From Acidobacteriota bacterium (lineage in GTDB: Bacteria > Acidobacteriota > Terriglobia > Terriglobales > Acidobacteriaceae), in NCBI GenBank assembly GCA_021805955.1, contig JAJZDO010000471.1:1-6387 (forward strand): a stretch of 6,387 nt of DNA, in the 5' to 3' direction. Every line of letters begins with the position of its first letter. Within the stretch, counting starts at the first letter, position 1. A program made the translations under genes and the position numbers. The notes beneath the pieces are model-generated. The model saw only the letters and a program-made list of their open reading frames with translations. It did not search any database and was not told the origin of the DNA. Positions 1 through 6,054 of the stretch are shown in pieces.

Positions 1-1
1 C

Positions 2-769
2 ACTCGCGAAGAGCGTATCAGCCGCGAATCGCTTGGCATTCGCCCGGGCGGTGTGATGGTGACGATGCGCGACGCAGCCAATCCTTTTGCGTTGAAGTGG
101 GCACTCTCGCACACCAGCACCGAGGAACAGGATATCGTCGTGCTGACGGCGCGCATCATGGGCGCGGGCGGTCCTGAATATCTTGGCCCTGAGGATCAGA
201 TATTCTCCGAACACGAGCAGATGGTCTTCACAAAAGCCATCTCCGTCGCAGAGAGCTTCGGAAAAACTGTCTCCCTCGTCGTCGTTCCGGCAGGGGATAT
301 CTTTGCAGCTCTCGTTCAGACCGCTCACTCCCTAGAAGTCGATTCCGTCGTCTCAGGACTCTCCACCAAAATGACTCCCGAGGAGCAGGCATTCCACATC
401 GGACAGGCATGGGAATCCTTGCCGGAACCTAAAAATCCGATGACCTTCTATGTCATCAGTGCCAACGGTGATGCGCGCGTCTTCCATCTCGGGCCGCATG
501 CACCCAATCTGTTGCCTGATGACGTGCAACTTGTGCATCGCCTATGGCTGAATCTGCGCCGGGATCCTACGATGCACGACCTGCATCACAGCGAAATCAT
601 CACCTACGCTTTGACGCGTCTGGCCAGTCAATATGCACGAGATAGTCAGGAAGTGATCCGCGATATTCGCAACTTCAAATCGCGAGACATATCGCATTTA
701 ACGCACGGCAAAACACCTGAACTTGCGATTTCACCCGCACCGGCAACCGGTGTATCGGAGAATTCCTGA
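2..769 (+). CDS. APC-family amino acid permease, C-terminal cytoplasmic domain (5' partial)
   Basis: The reading frame is open from the left edge to a TGA at 767-769, so this is the 3' end of a longer gene. The GTG/ATG pair at 53-58 sits inside the conserved stretch GIRPGGVMVTMRD and is probably not the true start. The 255 visible codons contain no membrane segment. They resemble the soluble tail that follows the 12 transmembrane helices in large acidobacterial APC-superfamily amino acid permeases. Visible landmarks are RPGGVMVTMRD, EEQDIVVLTARIMG, FTKAISVAESFGK, SLVVVPAGDIF, a GLSTKMTPEEQ stretch, FHLGPHAPN, and LHHSEIITYALTRLA near the end. The alternating beta-alpha pattern is Usp-like, suggesting a regulatory or nucleotide-sensing module. 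The transporter assignment rests on recalled family similarity, because the membrane part lies outside the window. The substrate cannot be told. Confidence 0.75.
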   Translation, partial: TREERISRESLGIRPGGVMVTMRDAANPFALKWALSHTSTEEQDIVVLTARIMGAGGPEYLGPEDQIFSEHEQMVFTKAISVAESFGKTVSLVVVPAGDIFAALVQTAHSLEVDSVVSGLSTKMTPEEQAFHIGQAWESLPEPKNPMTFYVISANGDARVFHLGPHAPNLLPDDVQLVHRLWLNLRRDPTMHDLHHSEIITYALTRLASQYARDSQEVIRDIRNFKSRDISHLTHGKTPELAISPAPATGVSENS

Positions 770-800
770 TCAGACAGCAGTGCAGATTGAGCAGGTCTGG

Positions 801-831
801 CCCAACAACCTGTTTATTCCCGGTTGTTGGG
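801..831 (+). terminator. Perfect 10-bp hairpin after the permease gene, possible terminator
   Basis: CCCAACAACC at 801-810 pairs perfectly with GGTTGTTGGG at 822-831 across an 11-nt loop, 32 bases after the permease stop codon. The position suits transcription termination or 3'-end stabilisation. No T-tract follows (the next bases are ATGCAATACC), so it is not a canonical intrinsic terminator. Nothing else recognisable is seen between 770 and the promoter near 938. Confidence 0.45.
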
Positions 832-937
832 ATGCAATACCCTGTAATTTTGGAGTAGCCAGAAAATCGATCTTTTGCGGCGATCTTCGAAGTTCTGAGA
901 TAGAATCGGAGTTATCGCCTCACGACTCATCTGTACA

Positions 938-946
938 TGCTATAAG
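938..946 (+). promoter_or_regulatory. Extended -10 promoter-like element for the 82-aa gene
   Basis: TGCTATAAG matches the extended -10 consensus TGnTATAAT with one mismatch. It lies 43 bases before the ATG at 990 and would give a leader of roughly 35-40 nt. No convincing -35 hexamer is present at 16-18 bp spacing, which extended -10 promoters can tolerate. This is a motif match only. Confidence 0.4.
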
Positions 947-989
947 GTAAGCGAAGGCGAAAAGAGAAAATAGTGGATTCGGAGGAGTA

Positions 990-1238
990 ATGAATTTATC
1001 GAAGATACTCGCGGAAATTGACCAGGAAATCGCCCGGTTAGAGCAGGCTAAGGCGTTGCTTTCCGGCAATGCAGCCCCTAAGAAACGGGGTGGTCGTCCA
1101 GCAGCATCCGCGGCCGCCAGTGCTCCTGCCCCAGCGGGAAAACGCAAGCGCAACATTTCGCCGGAAGGGCGGAAACGGATTGCCGAAGCTGTGAAGAAGC
1201 GGTGGGAGCGCCAGCGCAAAGGTAACGCCAAGTCGTAA
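990..1238 (+). CDS. Small basic protein: N-terminal heptad helix plus basic SPEGRKRIAEAVKKRW tail
   Basis: This 82-residue protein starts at an ATG just after a strong GGAGGAG Shine-Dalgarno (981-987). It has three parts. Residues 1-25 form a predicted amphipathic helix with heptad-spaced L3, I10, L17 and L24, suggesting oligomerisation. Residues 27-50 are an Ala/Pro/Lys-rich linker containing KKRGGRP (31-37), close to an AT-hook core. Residues 51-77 are highly basic, with SPEGRKRIAEAVKKRW at 57-72. I recall similar small proteins, with an S-x-E-G-R-x-R-I-A-x-A-x-x-x-R-W tail, as common in acidobacteria and without an assigned function. Charge and layout suggest nucleic-acid binding, but this is inference. 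It is monocistronic, with its own promoter-like element and a strong terminator. An H-NS-like or chromatin-type role is possible but unproven. Confidence 0.8.
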   Translation: MNLSKILAEIDQEIARLEQAKALLSGNAAPKKRGGRPAASAAASAPAPAGKRKRNISPEGRKRIAEAVKKRWERQRKGNAKS

Positions 1239-1250
1239 TTGCACGGCGGG

Positions 1251-1294
1251 AAGTTACTGGACGGAGCATAGAAGCACACGTCCAGTAACTTTTT
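1251..1294 (+). terminator. Rho-independent terminator between convergent genes
   Basis: AAGTTACTGGACG (1251-1263) is perfectly complementary to CGTCCAGTAACTT (1279-1291), giving a 13-bp stem with a 15-nt loop. A run of five T (1290-1294) follows on the plus strand. It lies 12 bases past the stop of the 82-aa gene and ends just before the stop codon of the convergent hydrolase gene. On the minus strand the stem is followed by CCCGCC, so termination is convincing mainly for the plus-strand transcript, though the stem may serve both. Confidence 0.85.
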
Positions 1295-1296
1295 CC

Positions 1297-2001
1297 TCAA
1301 AGTGCCTGGCCTGGCTTGACGCGCGCAACAATACTGCCATCCGGTAACAACGCTGCCAGCTGTTCCGGAGTTCCCTTGAGTGGCGGGAACGTTCCCCAGT
1401 GGATCGGGAGAATGAGTTTCGGCTCAAGAAACTTTGCAGCCAGTGCAGCTTCCTTTGGACCCATCGTGAAGTGTCCGCCCATGGGAAGCATAGCCACCTC
1501 CGGAGCGTAGAGTTCACGGATCAGTTTCATATCACTGAAGACGCAGGTGTCGCCAGCGTGGTAGAGCACGGGACCGTCTTTGACCGTGAGCACCATCCCG
1601 GCCGCTTCACCCAGATAAACGATTGTTCCGCCTTCCTGCATGCTCGAGGAATGCTTTGCTTCGACCATCGTAACGTCCAGGCCGGGCAAGGATACGGTTC
1701 CACCGAGATTCATTCCGATTGTTTTCTCCACACCTTTTCCTGTCAGATAACTCGTCAGCTCGTAGATGCCTACCACCGTTGAGGCGTGTTTCTGTGCAAG
1801 TGGCGCTGCATCGGCGATATGATCCATGTGCCCATGCGTCAGAAGGATGTAATCCAGCTTTTTGGGGAGTACAAATTCTTTTGGAAAACTCGGGTTATGT
1901 TCGATGAACGGGTCGATCAGCAGGTTTGTGCCGCAGGCGGTCTCCACCAGTACAGTTGCATGACCGAGCCAGGTAACTTTTGTCCCCTTCAATATACTCA
2001 T
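1297..2001 (-). CDS. UPF0173-type metal-dependent hydrolase (metallo-beta-lactamase fold)
   Basis: This 234-aa protein has the length and motif set of the UPF0173 (YtkL-like) branch of the metallo-beta-lactamase superfamily. It begins with WLGHATVLVE (11-20) and LLIDPF (27-32). The metal site is complete: T-H-G-H-M-D-H with H56, H58, D60 and H61, then H117 in VEAKHSSS, D151 in YHAGDT, and H201 in PIHWGTFP. No signal peptide is seen, so it should be cytosolic. Family members are predicted to bind two metal ions and hydrolyse an unknown substrate, so a specific reaction should not be assigned. The ATG at 2001 is preceded by AGGAG at 10-nt spacing, and homologs start similarly. It is convergent with the 82-aa gene and follows the methyltransferase-like gene by 118 bp. 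It may have its own promoter, though none is clear. Confidence 0.92.
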   Translation of the reverse strand: MSILKGTKVTWLGHATVLVETACGTNLLIDPFIEHNPSFPKEFVLPKKLDYILLTHGHMDHIADAAPLAQKHASTVVGIYELTSYLTGKGVEKTIGMNLGGTVSLPGLDVTMVEAKHSSSMQEGGTIVYLGEAAGMVLTVKDGPVLYHAGDTCVFSDMKLIRELYAPEVAMLPMGGHFTMGPKEAALAAKFLEPKLILPIHWGTFPPLKGTPEQLAALLPDGSIVARVKPGQAL

Positions 2002-2054
2002 CGTCCTGATTCTCCTGGGTTATTTGCTGTTATGAGGATTGGATGAGGCGGCCC

Positions 2055-2076
2055 TGCCGGAAGATGCTTTCCGGCA
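2055..2076 (-). repeat. 8-bp inverted repeat (hairpin) between methyltransferase-like and hydrolase genes
   Basis: TGCCGGAA (2055-2062) and TTCCGGCA (2069-2076) form a perfect 8-bp stem with a 6-nt loop. On the minus strand it lies downstream of the methyltransferase-like gene and upstream of the hydrolase gene. No T-tract follows on the minus strand. A T7 run exists at about 2100-2107 on the plus strand, but no plus-strand gene ends here. It could be a weak terminator or an mRNA processing or stabilising hairpin separating the two transcription units. Confidence 0.4.
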
Positions 2077-2119
2077 TGACGCGATGAAACTCCGCAGCAT
2101 TTTTTTGTTCTGACGCCGG

Positions 2120-2761
2120 TTAACGCTGAATGATCGACTCCGAGACACCGTCCTTGGCCAGAAACTGCTTCAGACCACCCCAGTCGGCAAACAATCGCTC
2201 AATATTTCGGTTGGTGAGGGCACGTTGCTGACGGAACGGCTGGGCCAGTTGCAATTCGATGTTATCCGTAGGAGTAATGTGCAATCGATAATAGTGCATC
2301 TGATCGGGTATTAGCTTGATGTTAAAAAACGCGAGTAACTGGCCGCCGGGCACCATCACATCGCGCAATGCGTTCACTACAGGAACCAGCAGTTCTTCGG
2401 GCAGATAATCGAGCGTGAGCCAGAGCAGAACGACATCGAATGGGCGGCCCGAAAAAGTCAGGTTCGCGGCGATGAACTCTTCGATGCGCCAGGCGCGATT
2501 ACCTTCGTCGTCCGGCTCAGTGCGCCATTCGTCGGACCATACGTCGGCCAGAATATCGACCATGTAGACGCTGTGTCCCATCTCAGTCAACTGATTGATA
2601 TTGGATGCCGAAGTCAGGCCTGCATCGAGGATACGCAGTCCGCTGGATGCGCACAGATGTTTGCGGATTGCATCCCATCCACCGGAGTGACGCAGAATCC
2701 TTTGAGCAGCGGCTTCGGGCCGCGTGCTTTCCGTATTGCGATCAAAGAACCGGCTCAGCAT
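2120..2761 (-). CDS. Class I SAM-dependent methyltransferase-like protein
   Basis: This 213-aa protein has the Rossmann-type order of class I methyltransferases. Motif I is at about 43-51 (RILDAGLTS), an acidic residue ends strand 2 (D69 in VYMVDI), FDVVLLWLTLDYLP lies at 108-121 in the motif IV region, and VPGGQLLAFF lies at 137-146. Motif I is unusual: the Gly-rich loop (DxGxGxG) is replaced by DAGLTSASN, keeping only the first Gly. SAM binding may therefore be altered or lost. The C-terminal part ends in an RNIERLFADWG helix. No signal peptide is seen. The ATG at 2761 is the furthest upstream possible start, because an in-frame TAG directly precedes it, and GAGGA stands 3 nt before it. It lies 60 bp behind the bactofilin gene on the same strand and is probably cotranscribed with it. 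The substrate is unknown. Confidence 0.75.
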   Translation of the reverse strand: MLSRFFDRNTESTRPEAAAQRILRHSGGWDAIRKHLCASSGLRILDAGLTSASNINQLTEMGHSVYMVDILADVWSDEWRTEPDDEGNRAWRIEEFIAANLTFSGRPFDVVLLWLTLDYLPEELLVPVVNALRDVMVPGGQLLAFFNIKLIPDQMHYYRLHITPTDNIELQLAQPFRQQRALTNRNIERLFADWGGLKQFLAKDGVSESIIQR

Positions 2762-2821
2762 CTATCCTCGCACTTGTGGCACCGGTGTATCTTTGAAGAA
2801 CTGTGCCAGGAAGCCATGCCT

Positions 2822-3220
2822 TCACTCCGCGCCGGAGGAGGGAGTCTTCACCGTTTCCGCCGCTTTGTGGGTGTCCACCGGCTTTTGCACGCCCTGGGTT
2901 AAATCGACCTTGCCACGAAAGACGGCATTGTCTTCGATGGCCAGTCGCGCGGCGCGGATGTCTCCGTTGACCTGAGAACCGGCGCGCAGCTCCACGCGTC
3001 CGCTGGCAACGATATTGCCTTGCACCGTACCCATCACCAGTACGTCGCGCGCCGACAGATCGGCCGAAAGAACAGCGTTGGGTCCAACCGTCAGACGGCT
3101 TTCACTCAGGCTGATCGTGCCTTCGACCTGCCCATCCACATACAAGTCTTCACTTCCCTTCACTTCTCCGCGAATCAACACCGATTTGCCGATACGTGTC
3201 GCTGTATTTTCTGCCGCCAT
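2822..3220 (-). CDS. Bactofilin (polymer-forming cytoskeletal protein)
   Basis: This 132-aa protein has the bactofilin (DUF583) domain at about residues 10-107. The repetitive beta pattern is clear: IGKSVLIRGEVKG, then DLYVDGQVEGTI, VMGTVQGNI, GSQVNGDI and NAVFRGKVDL, with short hydrophobic and glycine-containing rungs as in a right-handed beta-helix. A short polar N-terminus (1-9) and a flexible Pro/Lys tail (109-132) flank the domain, as usual for the family. Bactofilins self-assemble into filaments that scaffold cell-shape, envelope or polar complexes; membrane association is possible here, but no transmembrane segment is seen. The ATG at 3220 follows AAAGGAT (3227-3233). A strong sigma70-like promoter lies directly upstream. 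The methyltransferase-like gene follows 60 bp downstream without a terminator. Confidence 0.93.
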   Translation of the reverse strand: MAAENTATRIGKSVLIRGEVKGSEDLYVDGQVEGTISLSESRLTVGPNAVLSADLSARDVLVMGTVQGNIVASGRVELRAGSQVNGDIRAARLAIEDNAVFRGKVDLTQGVQKPVDTHKAAETVKTPSSGAE

Positions 3221-3261
3221 GGGTTCATCCTTTGCAAGGTCCAGTTTGAGGCCCTGCCCGC

Positions 3262-3290
3262 ACTATAACAACCCAACATGCCGATGACAA
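3262..3290 (-). promoter_or_regulatory. Sigma70-type promoter for the bactofilin gene
   Basis: Read on the minus strand, TTGTCA (3290-3285) is separated by exactly 17 bp from TATAGT (3267-3262). Each hexamer differs from the consensus (TTGACA, TATAAT) by one base. The predicted start site is near 3255, giving a leader of about 35 nt before the ATG at 3220. This is the best promoter match in the window and probably drives bactofilin plus the methyltransferase-like gene. Confidence 0.75.
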
Positions 3291-3474
3291 AGATCGCGTA
3301 TGGATTTGCATTACGTTTGATGATCGGGATTTCATCTTCGAGTCGTCGGTTTCCACGTGAAAACTTTGCAACGTCGCATCTTCTTCAGCGTCCAATGGAG
3401 TGCGGTCATCGATTGAGTTTTCTAGAAACTGACACCTTAAGCGCTCGACCAAATTTGATCAACTAACGATCGAT

Positions 3475-3507
3475 ATTCGATTCGGATTCGATTGGGATTC
3501 TATTCGC
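3475..3507 (+). repeat. Three tandem 11-bp repeats upstream of the lipoprotein gene
   Basis: ATTCGATTCGG (3475-3485), ATTCGATTGGG (3486-3496) and ATTCTATTCGC (3497-3507) are three head-to-tail copies of an 11-bp unit, with one to three mismatches between copies. The preceding 11 bases (3464-3474) keep only the CGAT core, perhaps a decayed fourth copy. The array ends 6 bp before the GTG start at 3514. The roughly one-helical-turn period is typical of direct-repeat operators bound by tandem regulators. Slippage-derived sequence is the alternative. The rest of the 293-bp divergent gap (3221-3513) holds the bactofilin promoter and a 10-bp palindrome TTTCTAGAAA (3419-3428). No clear plus-strand promoter was found. 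Confidence 0.6.
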
Positions 3508-3513
3508 AGAGAC

Positions 3514-4401
3514 GTGCCCAAAACTTTTCGATCTCGATTGCATCGCAGAAGGAGTGCTGGAGCGCTCACCACCCTCCTTGCGTTATGCTCTCTGATCGGT
3601 TGTCCAAAAGCCGTAAGCGCAGAGCAAAATCCTCCAACGCTGAGCGACGCGGCCGCTCGCAAGATGGTGCGGACAGTACTCCAGCGTGAGGATGCTGCTC
3701 TGCATCCGACCTCCTGCTGGATGCGGTATCGGCTGCGCAAAGCCAGTCCCAGAATGACCACGACCAAGTGGATCGTGGAGACGCGAGATGGCGATGTTGC
3801 GCATCTTGTCGCCTGGAATGACCAGCCACTCTCTCCGCAACGCAACGAACTGGAGGAAGAGCGGCTGCGCTCGCTCGTCGCTGACCCTGGCCTGCAGCGG
3901 CATCGCGAACAGCGCGAGGCGGTGGATACGGAGAGGCTGCGCAAGATCATCCATGCACTTCCGGAGGCCTTTGTCTATCGCTATGCCGGAGTCATCGACA
4001 CCACGGACGGGCCAGCATACAGACTCACTTTTCAGCCCAATCCATCCTTCGATCCCTTTGATCTGGAGACACAGGTGCTCAAGGGCATGGCAGGCGAACT
4101 CTGGATCAATGCCGCCGCGCAGCGGGTGGTGCGGCTCCAGTGCACGCGTATCCGCGATGTGGATTATGGCCTGGGCCTTTTTGCGAAGCTCGATCAGGGC
4201 GGCACACTCCTCATTGAGCAGCATCCGACAGGCCAGCAGCAGTGGCGCATCACGCGTATGGTGTTGCAGATGAACGCGCGCGTTCTCTTCCGCGAAATTC
4301 AACTAGACACCACTCTGGAGATGACGGAGTTCGCGCCTGTTCCGCCGGCAATGGACTATCGCGCAGGCATTGCGCTGCTGCGCACACTACCCGATCGTTG
4401 A
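3514..4401 (+). CDS. Exported LolA-like outer-membrane lipoprotein-sorting-type protein, function unknown
   Basis: This 295-aa protein starts at GTG 3514, the first usable start in an open frame; the SD is poor. An Arg-rich N-region (6-13) and a hydrophobic stretch (15-29) form a signal peptide. It contains a lipobox, L27-I28-G29-C30, implying a lipoprotein with mature Cys30. A type I cleavage site after VSA (34-36) is the alternative. Residues 110-147 are charged and helical. Residues 153-290 are beta-rich, with YRLTFQPNPSF, then GELWINAAAQRVVRL, a GLGLFAKLDQGG stretch and a final LDTTLEMTEF strand. This matches, from memory, a large acidobacterial family of LolA/LppX-like single-domain envelope proteins. 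The role may be lipid or lipoprotein binding in the periplasm, which is inference. It is divergent from the bactofilin gene and convergent with tadA, with only 34 bp between stop codons and no hairpin there. Confidence 0.75.
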   Translation: MPKTFRSRLHRRRSAGALTTLLALCSLIGCPKAVSAEQNPPTLSDAAARKMVRTVLQREDAALHPTSCWMRYRLRKASPRMTTTKWIVETRDGDVAHLVAWNDQPLSPQRNELEEERLRSLVADPGLQRHREQREAVDTERLRKIIHALPEAFVYRYAGVIDTTDGPAYRLTFQPNPSFDPFDLETQVLKGMAGELWINAAAQRVVRLQCTRIRDVDYGLGLFAKLDQGGTLLIEQHPTGQQQWRITRMVLQMNARVLFREIQLDTTLEMTEFAPVPPAMDYRAGIALLRTLPDR

Positions 4402-4435
4402 AACAGCGCTCCGAAGCCCGTGACCGCCGAGCCAA

Positions 4436-4897
4436 TCAGCGACGTTCGCGAAAAAAAGCCTTCAGCAACTCGCTGGACTCTTCGGCCAGAAGGCCGGAGT
4501 CCAGCTGCATCTGATGGTTCAGCCGAGGATGATTGATGACAGTAAGCACGGAGCCTGCCGCGCCAGCCTTGGGATCCGCCGTCGCGTAAACGACACGATC
4601 CACGCGCGCGTGCACCAGCGCTCCGGCGCACATCGAGCAGGGTTCCAGCGTGACGAAGAGAGAGCAGCCGTTGAGCCGATAGTTACCCAGCGCCTGTCCG
4701 GCAGCGCGCAGCGCCACGACTTCAGCGTGCGCGGTCGGGTCACTGTCTCGCATCACACGGTTCTGCGCGCGTGCAAGCACTTCGCCCTGATGCACGAGCA
4801 CGGCTCCGACGGGAACTTCCCCCGCTTCCCCGGCCGCGATGGCTTCGTCCAGCGCCATTTGCAGATATTCAAGATCAGTTTTCGCAACGATGGGCAT
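4436..4897 (-). CDS. tadA: tRNA-specific adenosine deaminase (wobble A34 to inosine)
   Basis: This 153-aa protein is of typical TadA length and carries the full cytidine/deoxycytidylate-deaminase-fold zinc site. H57 and catalytic E59 lie in TAHAEVVAL, and C87 and C90 lie in LEPCSMCAGAL. N46 (QNRV), P29-V30-G31 and D108 occupy the same positions as in the E. coli enzyme. TadA deaminates adenosine 34 of tRNA-Arg(ACG) to inosine, allowing CGU/CGC/CGA decoding, and is normally essential. The gene is last in an aguB-aguA-tadA run, 15 bp after the aguA stop and in the same reading frame. No Shine-Dalgarno is visible before the ATG (CTCAGAACAGATG), so translation may rely on coupling to aguA. No other start fits the conserved N-terminus. 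Confidence 0.95.
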   Translation of the reverse strand: MPIVAKTDLEYLQMALDEAIAAGEAGEVPVGAVLVHQGEVLARAQNRVMRDSDPTAHAEVVALRAAGQALGNYRLNGCSLFVTLEPCSMCAGALVHARVDRVVYATADPKAGAAGSVLTVINHPRLNHQMQLDSGLLAEESSELLKAFFRERR

Positions 4898-4912
4898 CTG
4901 TTCTGAGTGTAC

Positions 4913-6022
4913 TCAATCGTTCTGCGAAAACGCTGTGCCAGGGGGAAGAACCGCCGGCTGCTGCTGTGTCATGCAGTGCAGCGCACCCAGCCCCCAAATG
5001 AAGTCCATGCAGTGAATACCCACCACCTCACGCTGCGGGAAAACCTCACTGAGGATACGAAGTGCGTCGCGGTCCCGCGGGTCATGAAACGTAGGCACCA
5101 GCACCCGATCATTCGCAATGTAGAAGTTTGCATAGCTCGCTGGAAGCCTCTGCCGGTTAAAGAAAATTGCTCTCGGCATGGGCAGTTCCATCAGATTCCA
5201 TTGGCGCCCGGAGGGTGTGCGCGAAGCGCGCAGGCGCTGGAGATTTTCGCGCAGTGGTTGGTGATTTTCATCCCGTGCATCCGGTTCCACAGCAGTCAGG
5301 ATCACGTCCTCACCTACAAAGCGCGTGATGTCGTCCACATGCCCGTGTGTATCGTCACCGGCCGTTCCGCGCCCCAGCCAGAGCACCTGCTCCACGCCGA
5401 GATACTCGGCAAAAGCCTCTTCCAGTTGCTCGCGCAGAACGCCGGGGTTGCGCTGCTGGACTTCGCTCAGAAGGCATTCCTCCGTGGTGATCAGTGACCC
5501 GACCCCGTTTGCGTCGATGCTGCCGCCTTCCAGCACAAGCCGTCGCGGTCTGCCGTCCGCGCCACGCGCCGTCGGCTGCCAGCGATGCATTCCCAGCAGT
5601 TCCGCCACGCGCTCCGGGTTTCGATCATCCAGGCGCCAGTCCGGATACTTCGCCCAGGCATTGAACTTCCAGTCCGTAACGGCGACCTCGCCCGCTGCGT
5701 TGCGAACAAAGATCGGTCCGGAGTCGCGCAACCAGACTCGATTGGTGCGCCACAGATGAAACCGCACGCGCTCCAGGCATACGCCCGCCTGCAGGAGCAT
5801 TGCAGAGGCCCGTCGTTGCAGCGCTTCGTCGCGCACCAGAATTTCGACGCGCTCGCCCTCCGCCAACAGGCGCACGATCTCGGCATACACCCAGGGAATT
5901 GCGCCAAACTTCCCCGGCCAGTCGCTGGCGTTGTGCGGCCAGGCAATCCATGTCGCTTCGTGCGGCTCCCACTCGGCGGGCATACGGAAACCCAGCGAGC
6001 GTGGAGTCTTCCCTGCCTCCAT
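4913..6022 (-). CDS. aguA: Agmatine deiminase (agmatine iminohydrolase)
   Basis: From the ATG at 6022 this is a 369-aa protein of the agmatine deiminase/peptidyl-arginine-deiminase-like family. It hydrolyses agmatine to N-carbamoylputrescine and ammonia in the cytosol. Motifs in order are FRMPAEWEPHEATWIAWPH (12-30), WLRDSGPIFV (97-106), LEGGSID (164-170), GDDTHGHVDD (222-231, with H228 and D230 as catalytic candidates), and the nucleophile C350 in ALHCMTQQQP. The usual GGG before the Cys motif reads GLG here (344-346), a mild change. ATG 6022 has AAGGA at 8-nt spacing and gives the family-typical N-terminus. A TTG at 6058 would add 12 residues; it overlaps the aguB stop as TTGA and has a GGAG before it, so it remains a real alternative. 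aguB lies directly upstream, giving the two-step agmatine-to-putrescine route. Confidence 0.94.
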   Translation of the reverse strand: MEAGKTPRSLGFRMPAEWEPHEATWIAWPHNASDWPGKFGAIPWVYAEIVRLLAEGERVEILVRDEALQRRASAMLLQAGVCLERVRFHLWRTNRVWLRDSGPIFVRNAAGEVAVTDWKFNAWAKYPDWRLDDRNPERVAELLGMHRWQPTARGADGRPRRLVLEGGSIDANGVGSLITTEECLLSEVQQRNPGVLREQLEEAFAEYLGVEQVLWLGRGTAGDDTHGHVDDITRFVGEDVILTAVEPDARDENHQPLRENLQRLRASRTPSGRQWNLMELPMPRAIFFNRQRLPASYANFYIANDRVLVPTFHDPRDRDALRILSEVFPQREVVGIHCMDFIWGLGALHCMTQQQPAVLPPGTAFSQND

Positions 6023-6054
6023 GTTGCTCGTCCTTGCTATAGGTTCTCCGGCGG

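Noticed and set aside
723..950. 75-codon plus-strand frame across the permease end and intergenic gap
   Set aside because: It overlaps the permease 3' end and contains the hairpin at 801-831. The sequence is low-quality as a protein and has no SD.
920..1300. 126-codon minus-strand frame opposite the 82-aa gene
   Set aside because: The plus-strand gene has a strong SD, a promoter-like element and a terminator, while the minus frame runs through the terminator stem and resembles no family.
3419..3428. Palindrome TTTCTAGAAA in the divergent intergenic region
   Set aside because: A single 10-bp AT-rich palindrome is too weak to call an operator on its own; it is mentioned only as a landmark.
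3225..3452. 75-codon minus-strand frame upstream of bactofilin
   Set aside because: It contains the strong bactofilin promoter, shows no family motif, and has irregular composition, so it is best treated as non-coding leader and promoter DNA.
3583..4302. 239-codon open frame on the minus strand
   Set aside because: It lies wholly antisense to the exported LolA-like gene, has no recognisable motif or SD, and reads as a shadow of a GC-rich coding frame.
4904..4915. Short dyad TGAGT-GT-ACTCA over the aguA stop codon
   Set aside because: Five-base arms with a two-base centre cannot form a stable RNA hairpin, and such dyads arise by chance; no regulator is implied.
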